The notes under the pieces were generated by a model. It searched no databases, was not told where the DNA came from, and worked only from the letters and a program-made list of their open reading frames with translations. Shown piece by piece: positions 25,486 through 34,009 of a stretch of 64,000 bases of DNA. Origin of the DNA: Fimbriimonas planktonicus (GTDB taxonomy: Bacteria > Armatimonadota > Fimbriimonadia > Fimbriimonadales > Fimbriimonadaceae); assembly GCA_965234685.1 (NCBI GenBank), contig OZ248539.1, positions 2,914,001 to 2,978,000 on the forward strand, in the 5' to 3' direction. Position numbers and translations under genes: made by a program. Positions within the stretch are counted from its first letter, which is position 1, and every line of letters starts with the position of its first letter.

Positions 25486-27957
25486 TCAAGGTTTAAGGTA
25501 CTTGTCCAGCCAGGCCACCCAGCGCGCCCACTGGTCCAGCATGGTTTCCTTCGCAATCTGCCCGTGATCCTCATACGGATATACGTACAGTGCCGATGGC
25601 TTTCCGAGCGCTTCCAGTGCCGTAAACAGCCGCTCGCTATTGATGAGCGCCGTACCCAGGTTCTGATCCTGCTCGCCGTGATACATCAGCAACGCCCCGG
25701 TGAGCTGCTCCGCGTAGAGAATTGGGCTCATGTTGAGATACATCTCCCGGCCCTCCCAAAGCTGCCGCTGCTCGGTCTGGAAGCCAAACGGCGTGAGCAT
25801 TCGGTTGTAGTTTCCGTCGCCCGCGATTCCGCACTTGAAGAACGGCGTGTGAACCATCGCGTTCACCGTGGAGAACGCCCCGTAAGAGTGACCGCCTAGC
25901 CCGACCCGCTTTCGGTCGATCCAGCCTTTCTCGTGAAGCTCGTCCAGCACGGCGCTGAGGTTGTTTCGAAGCTGCGGAACGTAGCTGTCGTTCTGCCGAC
26001 CAGCCGGTCCGAAGATCGGACAATCTGGCTCAACAAGCACGTAGCCAGCGCGAAGCAAGATCGCCTTATTTCCGCCGCTGATTTGGCTAAACAGGTTCGG
26101 GTTTCGCTCGCGAAGCGTTCGGTTGTAAGCCGCCTGATCAACGTATTCGTTCGGATAGAACCAGAAGAACGCGGGACGGCGGTACGCGCCCGCCTGCATC
26201 GTGACTCGAACCTGGAACTTCATTCCGTCGGCCCGGGTGACCGTGATGCTCTCGCGAACTGCGCCGGTGAGGTCGGGATTGTAGTCCTTGTTCGAGGTCA
26301 GCGCGTTGCCGTTTCGGTTGTCGGAGGTAACCAAGAAGTTGTTTGCCGGCACCGTCTTCGACTGCCTGGTGACCAAGAACTTGGTGCCGGTGTCATCCAG
26401 AATTTGTGCGGTCTCGTAAACGTCCGTCTTGCCTTCGAAGATGCGCTCCTTCTTTGCATCGGCGAGGGCGACTCGCTCAATGTACGGCTGGGGTCCCTGC
26501 CCCTCGTCGGTGTTTGTCTTTGTGCCAGAGACAAAGGCGAACTTGCGATCTGCCGTCATGCGGATGCGTCCGCCGGAGGTGACCAGAGAGACTCCTCCGC
26601 CAAGGCCGGCCGCGGCTGGTGGTCCACCCGCTTGCGCTGCCGGAGCTGCACCGCCGCCGGTGAACAAAGTCACGCTCGGCGTGCTCGATTTCAGCACCAC
26701 GTAATCGGTGCGAGATCGGCTGTCCACCGTCTGGCTGACGAAGAGGTCGTTCAAGGTTAAGCCAAACCGCGCCGACGAGATTCGACCATCGGTTTCAAAA
26801 ATGTCGGTCTGATCTTTGTCCGTAAACGGTGCCTTCCAAAGCACGAGGCGGTCCTTACGCTTTCGGTCCGCGTTTGCTGGTCCGAGTTGCAAGAAGGTCA
26901 GGGCGTCCTGCTCGGGGTGCCAGGCGATGGTCCGCTTGGAATCATCTTCCCGGGCGGGTGCCGCTTGGGCCGCAGCCGGGCCACCGCCGCGAGGGCCGGT
27001 GGGGGCTGGCGTCGCCGCTGGGTCCGCTTCGCCCAGTCGCAACGCTCTCTTCGAAAGCTCAATCAGTTCCTTGCCGTCCTTGTCGAGCACGACTTCCCGC
27101 TCGCCAAAGCTGCTCGCCGGAACAAGGTACGAAAACGGCTTCGTCATCACCGTCGCGCGAACAAGCTGCCCGTTGGGCGAAGCCGAAAGGGACTTCCACA
27201 TGGCCGGTTTGCCGAACTTCGTCACCGGCCCACCTGGCGTAATCACCGCCAGCTGCCCGGTCGTGAAGCTCTCAAGAAGTCGCTGATCGTCTGTCGTCTT
27301 CAGCAGCGAGGCGTAAGTGCGCAGGCTGTTTCGCTTGCTGTCGGCGGTCTGGATTCGTGGGCTGCTGGCCACGGCTTCGCGAGGGGCGGGCCGCTTGAAT
27401 CCGTCCGGCTGTAGAACCACCGCGATTTGCCCGTTTCGGGTCCATTCCAGGTCGCCGCAAAGCGTCGGCAATGCCGGAGTCTTCGTTGCCGCGCTGGCTC
27501 GACCGGTCTTGGCGCTTGCCGTCCACACCTCGGTTCGGTCCTCAAAGTGGGTGAAGAAGGCGATCGTCTCGCCGTCTGGGCCCCACGAAGGATCGCTATA
27601 CCGCGCGTTCTTGGGTAGCTCAATCGAGACGAATCGTTGGTTTGCGTGGTCGAAGAACCGCATTCCCGAGGCACTTCGAACGTACGTCCCCCGCTCCCGC
27701 AGTCCACGCGTGTCGATCTGCAATCCAGCGAGGTTCTCCGTCGGCACCGCCATCCGCGCCAGAGTCGGCGGGCCATCGCGGTCGACAATGAGGGAATAGG
27801 TCCCCTGCGAGTTAAGGTTGGTGAGCGATACGTTCAACCACCAAGGCGCCATTGCCGCCTCCATGATCGACTTTGGAGGCTGAAGGTAGCTCTCCGAACT
27901 AATCGTATCCGCCCCAACCGGGCCCTGAGCAAACAGCAAAAGTGCGGCGAACGCCAT
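25486..27957 (-). CDS. Secreted prolyl-oligopeptidase-family (S9) serine peptidase
   Basis: An 823-residue protein with a signal peptide (hydrophobic residues 2-16) acting outside the cytoplasm. Residues about 40-560 form a beta-propeller with WSPDG-type blades such as DPSWGPDGETIAFFTH. The catalytic alpha/beta-hydrolase domain follows: nucleophile Ser691 in GGHSYG, the Asp in HGEQDQNLG and the His in YEDHG close to the C-terminus complete the triad. A low-complexity Ala/Gly/Pro insert lies near residues 310-335 and another near 440-455. Family members cleave short peptides. It is monocistronic by appearance, with a strong terminator downstream. The true start could be a little upstream, but no better codon is in frame. 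Confidence 0.9.
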   Translation of the reverse strand: MAFAALLLFAQGPVGADTISSESYLQPPKSIMEAAMAPWWLNVSLTNLNSQGTYSLIVDRDGPPTLARMAVPTENLAGLQIDTRGLRERGTYVRSASGMRFFDHANQRFVSIELPKNARYSDPSWGPDGETIAFFTHFEDRTEVWTASAKTGRASAATKTPALPTLCGDLEWTRNGQIAVVLQPDGFKRPAPREAVASSPRIQTADSKRNSLRTYASLLKTTDDQRLLESFTTGQLAVITPGGPVTKFGKPAMWKSLSASPNGQLVRATVMTKPFSYLVPASSFGEREVVLDKDGKELIELSKRALRLGEADPAATPAPTGPRGGGPAAAQAAPAREDDSKRTIAWHPEQDALTFLQLGPANADRKRKDRLVLWKAPFTDKDQTDIFETDGRISSARFGLTLNDLFVSQTVDSRSRTDYVVLKSSTPSVTLFTGGGAAPAAQAGGPPAAAGLGGGVSLVTSGGRIRMTADRKFAFVSGTKTNTDEGQGPQPYIERVALADAKKERIFEGKTDVYETAQILDDTGTKFLVTRQSKTVPANNFLVTSDNRNGNALTSNKDYNPDLTGAVRESITVTRADGMKFQVRVTMQAGAYRRPAFFWFYPNEYVDQAAYNRTLRERNPNLFSQISGGNKAILLRAGYVLVEPDCPIFGPAGRQNDSYVPQLRNNLSAVLDELHEKGWIDRKRVGLGGHSYGAFSTVNAMVHTPFFKCGIAGDGNYNRMLTPFGFQTEQRQLWEGREMYLNMSPILYAEQLTGALLMYHGEQDQNLGTALINSERLFTALEALGKPSALYVYPYEDHGQIAKETMLDQWARWVAWLDKYLKP

Positions 27958-28014
27958 TCGCGATGCATACCCGATTGAGAGCTGTTGGGTGGGTGTGCTG
28001 GACTTCGACTTAGA

Positions 28015-29220
28015 TTATAGACTCGCCAAGCTGTAGTACCTTCTCTCCGCCCAATGTCGAACTTCATGGAAGAACACCTGGTCCGAATACCGAGCCACAA
28101 CTAGATTCATTCGCTCCAGCGACTGCTCGGCTAAGCTAGTATCGAGAGCGATTGTAGCCAATCGAGTCGCACACATGCACCAGTCAACGACCGCATGAGG
28201 TTGATCTTCCCCTACGATTTCGAGGACTTGTTCAAAGATTTTTAGTGATCTTTGGAAGCTTGTGATTGCTTCTTCGGTATCCCCTTTGTCTTTCAGGATG
28301 TCCCCGATTTTATTGAGGGAGACGGAGACGTCCCTAAGTGCCTCTGGTTGATCTTGTCCTACGATTTCGAGGACTTGTTCTCTGATTCCCAGTGATCTTT
28401 GGAATCTTGCGATTGCTCCTTCGGTGTCCCCTTTTGCTCTCAGGATGTCCCCGATTCTTTCTAGGGAGACGGAGACGTCCCTAAGTGCCTGTGGTTGATC
28501 TTGTCCTACGATTTCGAGGACTTGTTCTCTGATTCCCAGTGATCTTTGGAATCTTGCGATTGCTCCTTCGGTGTCCCCTTTTGCTCTCAGGATGTCCCCG
28601 ATTCTTTCTAGGGAGACGGAGACGTCCCTAAGTGCCTGTGGTTGATCTTGTCCTACGATTTCGAGGACTTGTTCGAAGTGGGCGAGGCTTTCGCCGTAGT
28701 CCGCCCCCGCCTGCTGTGCGCTGCCACGCAACTCAAAAAGCGTCCCTCGAGTAAGTACCCACCAAGCAACGTTCCGAAGCGCGTCCGCATTCTCTCCCGC
28801 CCCGTCGCGAAGCCGGTGCCAGTCCTGCTCGGTGCCATTCAGCAGCGCCTCCGCTTGCCGCACACTACTCTCCCGGCGCTCGTCGATCAGGAAGAAAGCT
28901 GAGTACCAACAATTTTGCAAATTAATAGCAATTATTCTTTGTTCCGCTTCCGAAAGAACGATTTGCTGGGCCGAAGATGCGCGAAGCTCACCCGCGATGA
29001 CCGCATCCCCGATCAAGTCTTCTCGCTCCATGATCAGTGGATTGAGTGCCGAGACAAATTCCTCGCCTCCCCGCGTTTGGTTCTGGACGATCACGCGCTG
29101 GATCGAGAGAGGAAACTTCTCAAAGCTATCCAAGACGAATTTCTGAAACGGCGTTTCTGTCAGGGATGCAGGAATCGTGCGCAGAAGGAATTCGTCGACC
29201 TGTCTGGAATCCTGTCCCAT
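28015..29220 (-). CDS. TPR protein with exact tandem repeats, partner of the STAND NTPase
   Basis: A 401-residue protein that starts at the ATG at 29220, 2 bases after the STAND stop, so translation is almost certainly coupled. The N-terminal half is helical without recognised motifs. From about residue 180 it consists of 49-residue tetratricopeptide units with the pattern VLEIVGQDQP.ALRDVSVSLERIGDI, then KGDTEGAIARFQRSL. Two adjacent units are identical in DNA and the flanking ones diverge. Such repeats serve as protein or nucleotide sensors in STAND systems, where they are usually the C-terminal part of the same chain; here they are a separate polypeptide. The open frame continues upstream of 29220 but there it is only the shadow of the STAND gene. 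Confidence 0.82.
   Translation of the reverse strand: MGQDSRQVDEFLLRTIPASLTETPFQKFVLDSFEKFPLSIQRVIVQNQTRGGEEFVSALNPLIMEREDLIGDAVIAGELRASSAQQIVLSEAEQRIIAINLQNCWYSAFFLIDERRESSVRQAEALLNGTEQDWHRLRDGAGENADALRNVAWWVLTRGTLFELRGSAQQAGADYGESLAHFEQVLEIVGQDQPQALRDVSVSLERIGDILRAKGDTEGAIARFQRSLGIREQVLEIVGQDQPQALRDVSVSLERIGDILRAKGDTEGAIARFQRSLGIREQVLEIVGQDQPEALRDVSVSLNKIGDILKDKGDTEEAITSFQRSLKIFEQVLEIVGEDQPHAVVDWCMCATRLATIALDTSLAEQSLERMNLVVARYSDQVFFHEVRHWAERRYYSLASL
28200..28674. repeat. 147-base tandem repeat inside the TPR gene
   Basis: Units at 28200-28346 (diverged), 28347-28493 and 28494-28640, plus a 34-base partial copy from 28641. By reading, the second and third units are identical over all 147 bases. 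The unit equals 49 codons, so copy-number change keeps the frame. The perfect identity implies recent duplication or ongoing conversion. Confidence 0.93.
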
Positions 29221-29222
29221 CG

Positions 29223-31013
29223 TCAGTTGTTCTCCCGCACGGCGAGGAAGGCCGCTTTGAAAAGTTCGATCGTGTCTTCCTCGATGACTTCGTGCGGCGT
29301 GTCGCCAAACAACGCCTTCCCGTTGAGCCGCATCCGGATCAAGGCTTCTGCCAACGGGTCTGGCTGGAGATAGTCCGTCTCTTCCAAAGTATGCGACGCC
29401 ATCTTCCTCACCTTTGCCCGATCTACGCCGCGTACTGGTTCGGCATCCGTTGGCACCGAACCCATAATGCACGCTCCGGTGAGCGCATGGACTTCGGTCT
29501 GGCTCGCACTGACCTCTTCTTTCCAAATTCGCGCTTCGCGCTGAAGAACGAATCCCTCCAGCACATCCGTACTCCAATCGCTCAGTTGTGCCGGGTTGAA
29601 CGAACTGCCTTCCGCTTGTTCGACGTAAGCCAGAGCCGCAATCCCGGCGTAAAGCGGTCGAAGCTTCCGCCGGTCGAACTCAGGCGAGGTGAAAACCTCC
29701 ATCAACTTTTCGTCCGGGTATGCGACGCGGCGCGCGCTCAGATTAAACACTGCTAGCCGAAACATCTCAAGAAACTGCTGGGGCGAGACTGGCTCAAGAC
29801 GCCTTGCCCGCGAAAAGGGTCGCGACGAGGAGGAGACGCAGCTGAAGTCTGCGTCAGTGGATGCGTCTCCTTCGCCGTGGATGGAAGTCGCAAAGTCAAG
29901 GCTTTCTCGGTAGCGCCGGTCTAGTAGTAGCACTCTCACCGGAACGTCGTAATGAACTTGGTTGGTCTGCAAAACCCTAAGTACCGGCCCGACTTGGCTC
30001 GCCGAAGACTCGGCATAGTCGACAATGAAGATCGTCGGACCACTAGGCCGCCATTGATCCATTTGCGGTGGAAATCCGTTCTGCACAAAACCACCCTGCC
30101 AGCCTAGGGCCAGTGACTGATACAGCCATTCCAGGGCGAGCCGGGATTTTCCGAGCCCGCCGTCGCCGTACCATATCCAGTATAAGAACTTCTCCTCGTG
30201 ATCCCGAAACTCGCTGAGGCTCTTCAACTCAGCGTCTCTTCCGATCAATCTAGGAACCAATCGCTCCGCGTAGCGAAGTCGAGAAATCTGCGCCGTTCGA
30301 TCCTGGTATCGCGATCCTTCCGGCACTGGAATGATCACACTCGGCTTCACCGCTAACGTATCCAGAATCTCATCCAGGGAGCTAAACAGTGTGCGGTTCG
30401 TCCCGGGCACCAGCCGCTTGATCTGCGCATCCAGCCCGCGGCGCACTTCCGGCGAGATATCTTTGGGAAGCCGATCATAGTTGGCAAGCACTCTCAGCGA
30501 AAGCCTCCGCTCTTCCGGCTCGCCCATCAGGGCCATGATTCTGTCAATCGCTGAATCAATTTCCGCCGCCGGTGCTTCTTCCGTTTGGAAGTAGGACGGA
30601 ATCAGCTCAACGAGTCGGTCAGCCTGATCGGCAGGAAGTCGTCCCGCGGCGCGCTCTTCGGTCACCCAAACTTTGAACTGCTCGGCGGCTTCCGATTCCG
30701 ACAGTTGGTTGCGCTGAATATCTTCGAGAACCGTAGCAAACTGGTCAAGCCGTTTCTCAAGCGCAGACTCTTGCGCTGCTTCGGCTTTCCCGGAAACTCC
30801 TCGAACCACGGCCAGGGTCGCCAGCCCCAAAGCGAGCCCGATCACTGGCCCCTTCCCGTCGCAACTTGTGCAGATCCGGTTAAAGACCTCTGGCGGCAAA
30901 GTGGTCTGAAGTAGAGCCTTCCCAGTACTCGCCAAGTCGCTTCCCGCCCCGGCAATCGCGACTGCCTCAGCGGCGTTCTTGAGCTTAAAAATCGACCGGA
31001 TGGCGTCCTTCAT
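29223..31013 (-). CDS. STAND-type P-loop NTPase
   Basis: A 596-residue NTPase. A helical N-terminal region includes a hydrophobic stretch at about 55-72 preceded by CTSC, possibly a membrane segment. A second helical region covers 80-250. The nucleotide-binding core begins with IGRDAEL at 257-263, as in STAND NTPases, then Walker A GDGGLGKS at 283-290 and Walker B TIFIVDYAE at 327-335. A helical and winged-helix-like part follows. It lacks the usual C-terminal sensor repeats, which are in the next gene (2-base gap). Upstream at 91 bases is a HepT-like gene. Such NTPases act as switches in bacterial immunity and signalling; that role here is inference. Confidence 0.85.
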   Translation of the reverse strand: MKDAIRSIFKLKNAAEAVAIAGAGSDLASTGKALLQTTLPPEVFNRICTSCDGKGPVIGLALGLATLAVVRGVSGKAEAAQESALEKRLDQFATVLEDIQRNQLSESEAAEQFKVWVTEERAAGRLPADQADRLVELIPSYFQTEEAPAAEIDSAIDRIMALMGEPEERRLSLRVLANYDRLPKDISPEVRRGLDAQIKRLVPGTNRTLFSSLDEILDTLAVKPSVIIPVPEGSRYQDRTAQISRLRYAERLVPRLIGRDAELKSLSEFRDHEEKFLYWIWYGDGGLGKSRLALEWLYQSLALGWQGGFVQNGFPPQMDQWRPSGPTIFIVDYAESSASQVGPVLRVLQTNQVHYDVPVRVLLLDRRYRESLDFATSIHGEGDASTDADFSCVSSSSRPFSRARRLEPVSPQQFLEMFRLAVFNLSARRVAYPDEKLMEVFTSPEFDRRKLRPLYAGIAALAYVEQAEGSSFNPAQLSDWSTDVLEGFVLQREARIWKEEVSASQTEVHALTGACIMGSVPTDAEPVRGVDRAKVRKMASHTLEETDYLQPDPLAEALIRMRLNGKALFGDTPHEVIEEDTIELFKAAFLAVRENN

Positions 31014-31016
31014 GAC

Positions 31017-31033
31017 CGGCTACATCTTAGCCG
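31017..31033 (-). promoter_or_regulatory. Hairpin covering the STAND gene's ribosome-binding region
   Basis: CGGCTA and TAGCCG pair perfectly around a 5-base loop, ending 3 bases before the STAND ATG at 31013. In the transcript it would sequester the initiation region and could lower translation. The 6-bp stem is short and could be chance. Confidence 0.3.
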
Positions 31034-31104
31034 ATGCAAACTTCGGGCGGGGTCTGCGGGCGCATTTGAATCTCGGTCGGAAAGTTCGTTCGCAGGAATC
31101 AGGC

Positions 31105-31512
31105 TTAAGACGTCAGCACAACCCTCGAAAACTCGACCAGATGGTCAAGTCTTGATTCAATCACGGCTAGGAACAAATGTGGATCAAGCTCGGTGTGGCG
31201 AAGGACCAGAAGGTTTCTGAAGTCCACCATGCTCTTCAGCTCGCTTGCAAGTTCGGGGTTGATTACTTCTTCCCGCTCAAGCAATTCGAAACTTGCTCGG
31301 CTTGATTGCGGCACATCTAGCCCACGCTTATGAATCACGTAGTTCGCAATCCCAATCGCAAGCTCGATTGCCCGCAAGACGCTCAGTCCCGCCGCATCCT
31401 GGCGGGTTTCATCCTGTTCAAAGGGGAGCTCGCTGGGCAGAGCAATACAAGCTCGGGCTCGCTGGACGCAGAATTCCAACCTTGACCTCTTCGCGAAAAG
31501 AAACTCATCCAT
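31105..31512 (-). CDS. HepT-like (DUF86/HEPN) protein with altered catalytic motif
   Basis: A 135-residue all-helical protein from the ATG at 31512; an in-frame upstream start at 31587 would add 25 residues with no family match. The segment AGLSVLRAIELAIGIANYVI at 41-60 and the final DFRNLLVLRHTELD at 97-110 fit the HepT/DUF86 fold, the RNase partner of MntA-type toxin-antitoxin pairs. In active HepT the second segment reads R-x4-H-x-Y; here the same positions read R-N-L-L-V-L-R-H, so the catalytic His and Tyr are Leu and His. No MntA-like nucleotidyltransferase gene is adjacent. It is the first gene of the run leading into the STAND and TPR genes. Confidence 0.72.
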   Translation of the reverse strand: MDEFLFAKRSRLEFCVQRARACIALPSELPFEQDETRQDAAGLSVLRAIELAIGIANYVIHKRGLDVPQSSRASFELLEREEVINPELASELKSMVDFRNLLVLRHTELDPHLFLAVIESRLDHLVEFSRVVLTS

Positions 31513-31606
31513 AAGTTGAGAAAATCCCTGATTGACAAACTCGGTTCTCGGGCCCTTAGAAGTGTGCAACAAAACTCCAAACAACACCCGTCCGCAGAAA
31601 TTTATG

Positions 31607-31653
31607 TTTCGGCCTAAGGCGGGAACATTAAATAATAAATTTTTGGGCCGAAA
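31607..31653. repeat. 8-base inverted repeat before the HepT-like gene
   Basis: TTTCGGCC at 31607-31614 and GGCCGAAA at 31646-31653, separated by 31 AT-rich bases, upstream of the HepT-like gene and just after the acyl-CoA ligase stop. It could be an operator for the HepT/STAND/TPR run or a loose terminator of the ligase gene. Confidence 0.35.
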
Positions 31654-31654
31654 A

Positions 31655-33403
31655 TCACACGTCGAGCGACTTCAAAACTTCCGCGTACTTCTCCCGAACG
31701 AACCTTCGCTTCACCTTGAAGGTCGGCGTCAGCTCGCCGGAGTCTTGGGAGAACGGGGTGGCGAGGATGGCGAAGCGCTTGACCGCTTCGTAGTTCGCGC
31801 CGAGTTTATTCTGCCGGTCGATCTCCGCCTTCAGCAGCTTTCGAACCGCCGGATCGGTGGTCAGGTCCACTGACTCGGAAAGGCCCAAAGCCTCTCGAAC
31901 GCGTTCCGCCGCCGGAACAATCAGCCCTACGCAGTACTCCATTCCGTCGCCGAAAACCACGGCTTCGAGAATAAACGGACTCTGCTTCAGCCGATTCTCC
32001 AGAGGCTGCGGCGCGACGTTTTTGCCGTTCCCCAGAACGATGAGGTCTTTCTTCCGATCGGTGATCTTAAGATTCACTCCTTCGTATTCGCCAATGTCCC
32101 CCGAATGGAACCAGCCCTCGGCATCGATCACCTTCGCCGTTTCTTCCGGCATGTTGTAATAACCCAACATCAGCCCGGGACCGCGGAGCAGAATCTCGCC
32201 GTCCTCCGCCAGCTTCACTTCCATATCCAGCGGCTCGCCGACCGTCCAATACTTGTTCCGCTCCGGCCGATTCACCACGCTCGCCCCGGCCGTCTCGCTG
32301 AGGCCATACCCCTGCAAAACGGTGAGCCCAAGCGCCATGTAAAACTCGGCAACATGCGGAGGCAACGCCGCCCCACCGCTCACGAAGAATCGCATCCGGC
32401 CCCCGGTCCGGGCCCGAACCTTCTCCATCACGACCTTATCCAGCAGATTCGCAAAAGGCGCAAACTCCCCCTTCGCCCGCTTCACTCCTTGGGCAAACGC
32501 AAAGTGAAACAGCTTCTGCTTCAGCGGCGAAGACTTCTTCACCGAATCGGTCACGCGATCAAAGAACGACTCCAAGAACCGCGGTACACAAAGCATCACG
32601 GTGGGCCGGACCTTCATCATGTCGTTGCCAATCGAAGCCAGATTCTTGGCGTAAGCGACGGTGCCGCCGCTCCCGATCGGTAAAAACTGCCCCGCCACCC
32701 GCTCATAAACGTGGCTCATCGGAAGGAAGGAGAAGAAGATATCCCCGGGCCCCAGATTGATCTCCCGCGGAACGACATCAATCACATGAATCGCCGCCCG
32801 ATGGGGCAACATCACTCCCTTCGGCTGTCCCGTCGTCCCGCTGGTGTAAATCAGCGTACAAACATCCTCCGGCCCAACCAAATCAATGGCCGCATTCCAA
32901 TCGGCGAAGGAGAGCTCATGATGCTCCGACATCTGCATCAGCGACCCCGGACCCTTCAACGGCATGGAGGGAAAGTCCTCGATCCGTCGTGCCATATCCT
33001 CACTGCCGGTCAAAGTGATCTTGACCCCGGCATCACAGAGAATCACCCCGGCTTGGTCGCCTGGCAAGCTCGAATAAACGGGCACGAGAATGACTCCAAG
33101 GCACTGGCAAGCCCAGTCCACCTGCGCCCACTCGGCACTGTTCTCGGCATACAGCCCAAGCCGCTCTCCTTTGGTCAAGCCAAGAAACCGAAGCGTTCCC
33201 GCAATCTGCCGAACCCGCTTCCCGAGCTGATGATAAGTGATCGAAGTGAACTCTTCGCTCCCCTTTTCCGGCGGAACTAGCATCGCCACCTTGTCCGGAT
33301 TCTCCTCGATGCGTTGTCGAAGAACGTCTCCGAGCGATCTTGCCGACGGCTTCATTGCTGGCATGTTAAGAGGCATTTTGTCTGAATCTACGAGGTTTTG
33401 CAT
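31655..33403 (-). CDS. Long-chain fatty-acid-CoA ligase (FadD15-like)
   Basis: Activates long-chain fatty acids to acyl-CoA with ATP. The AMP-binding signature YTSGTTGQPKG is at residues 186-196. GYGLSETAG lies in the middle, the hinge motif WFHSGDIGEYEG is followed by ITDRKKDLIVLGNGKNVAPQ, and near the end TPTFKVKRRFVREKY closes the C-terminal lid. The overall pattern is the FadD15/ACSL type with the late KVKR Lys. I chose ATG at 33403 (582 residues); its start overlaps the stop of the small upstream gene in the form TGATG, a strong hint of coupled translation. It could act in beta-oxidation or lipid synthesis; neighbours do not decide. Confidence 0.94.
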   Translation of the reverse strand: MQNLVDSDKMPLNMPAMKPSARSLGDVLRQRIEENPDKVAMLVPPEKGSEEFTSITYHQLGKRVRQIAGTLRFLGLTKGERLGLYAENSAEWAQVDWACQCLGVILVPVYSSLPGDQAGVILCDAGVKITLTGSEDMARRIEDFPSMPLKGPGSLMQMSEHHELSFADWNAAIDLVGPEDVCTLIYTSGTTGQPKGVMLPHRAAIHVIDVVPREINLGPGDIFFSFLPMSHVYERVAGQFLPIGSGGTVAYAKNLASIGNDMMKVRPTVMLCVPRFLESFFDRVTDSVKKSSPLKQKLFHFAFAQGVKRAKGEFAPFANLLDKVVMEKVRARTGGRMRFFVSGGAALPPHVAEFYMALGLTVLQGYGLSETAGASVVNRPERNKYWTVGEPLDMEVKLAEDGEILLRGPGLMLGYYNMPEETAKVIDAEGWFHSGDIGEYEGVNLKITDRKKDLIVLGNGKNVAPQPLENRLKQSPFILEAVVFGDGMEYCVGLIVPAAERVREALGLSESVDLTTDPAVRKLLKAEIDRQNKLGANYEAVKRFAILATPFSQDSGELTPTFKVKRRFVREKYAEVLKSLDV

Positions 33404-33612
33404 CAGTTCCAAAGATCGTTGTTAGATCGGTCACGGATATCGCGGCAAACGTCCACAACTTGCGCGGCTCCGATGACAAAGTCCCACGCGAAGCCAAGCC
33501 AATCCAGCACGAGGCAGATCAGCTCCATCGGTCCCTCTTTCGCCGCCGAAAACTCGGCCAGCTCATATTCGAGAACCACCAGATAATCCCGTCCAAGCTC
33601 CACTCGTGCCAA
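33403..33612 (-). CDS. Small acidic protein upstream of the acyl-CoA ligase, unknown
   Basis: A 69-residue open frame whose TGA overlaps the ligase ATG as TGATG. Composition (LVVLEYELAEFSAAKEG, then a hydrophobic LVLDWLGFAWDFVIG stretch, then charged VCRDIRDRSNN) looks protein-like. The start codon would be TTG at 33612, or a GTG nine bases further in, with no clear ribosome site. No family recognised. The stop-start overlap is the main reason to list it. Confidence 0.45.
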   Translation of the reverse strand: MARVELGRDYLVVLEYELAEFSAAKEGPMELICLVLDWLGFAWDFVIGAAQVVDVCRDIRDRSNNDLWN

Positions 33613-33670
33613 TCCACAAGGGTGATTCTCGTCTAGCTATTGCCTCAAACCGCGATCGGTCGGAAACAAT

Positions 33671-34006
33671 TCAGACCTTTCGAGCCGGATCGGGAAAATC
33701 GCGATAAAGTGCCGATTTGAAGTTGACGACCTTCGAAAACACGGCCGCATGCAGCGACTCAACCGGGTCCTCACGTGTTGCAGCGGATTGGAAAGCCTCG
33801 TCAAGCTGAGCTAGATTGTTCACCGAGATCCGGATATGAAACTCCGCAAGACATGGCGGCGCAAAGCCGAACTTGCGGCGAGCAATGCGGTACTCGGCAA
33901 TCTTGCCCGCATCAACGAAGCTGCCCAAGTAGGCCTGAACGGCAGAAACGAACTCAAGGTCCTTCACCCCTGGGGCCAAATCGACCCAGATGTCGTAGTG
34001 ATCCAT
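33671..34006 (-). CDS. DUF6614-like small protein
   Basis: A 111-residue cytosolic protein with a compact ferredoxin-like alternation of strands and helices: MDHYDIWVDLAPGVKDLEF opens the first strand and helix, and RRKFGFAPPCLAEFHIRISV forms the central strands. The helix LAQLDEAF and the conserved-looking end VFSKVVNFKSALYRDFPD follow. From memory this matches the family labelled DUF6614; function unknown. It lies just downstream of the HEPN-like cassette in the same direction (3 bases from its stop). Confidence 0.65.
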   Translation of the reverse strand: MDHYDIWVDLAPGVKDLEFVSAVQAYLGSFVDAGKIAEYRIARRKFGFAPPCLAEFHIRISVNNLAQLDEAFQSAATREDPVESLHAAVFSKVVNFKSALYRDFPDPARKV

Positions 34007-34009
34007 TCC

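Noticed and set aside
28200..28674. Regular repeats that could be mistaken for a CRISPR array
   Set aside because: Units are 147 bases with no spacers and encode TPR units in frame.
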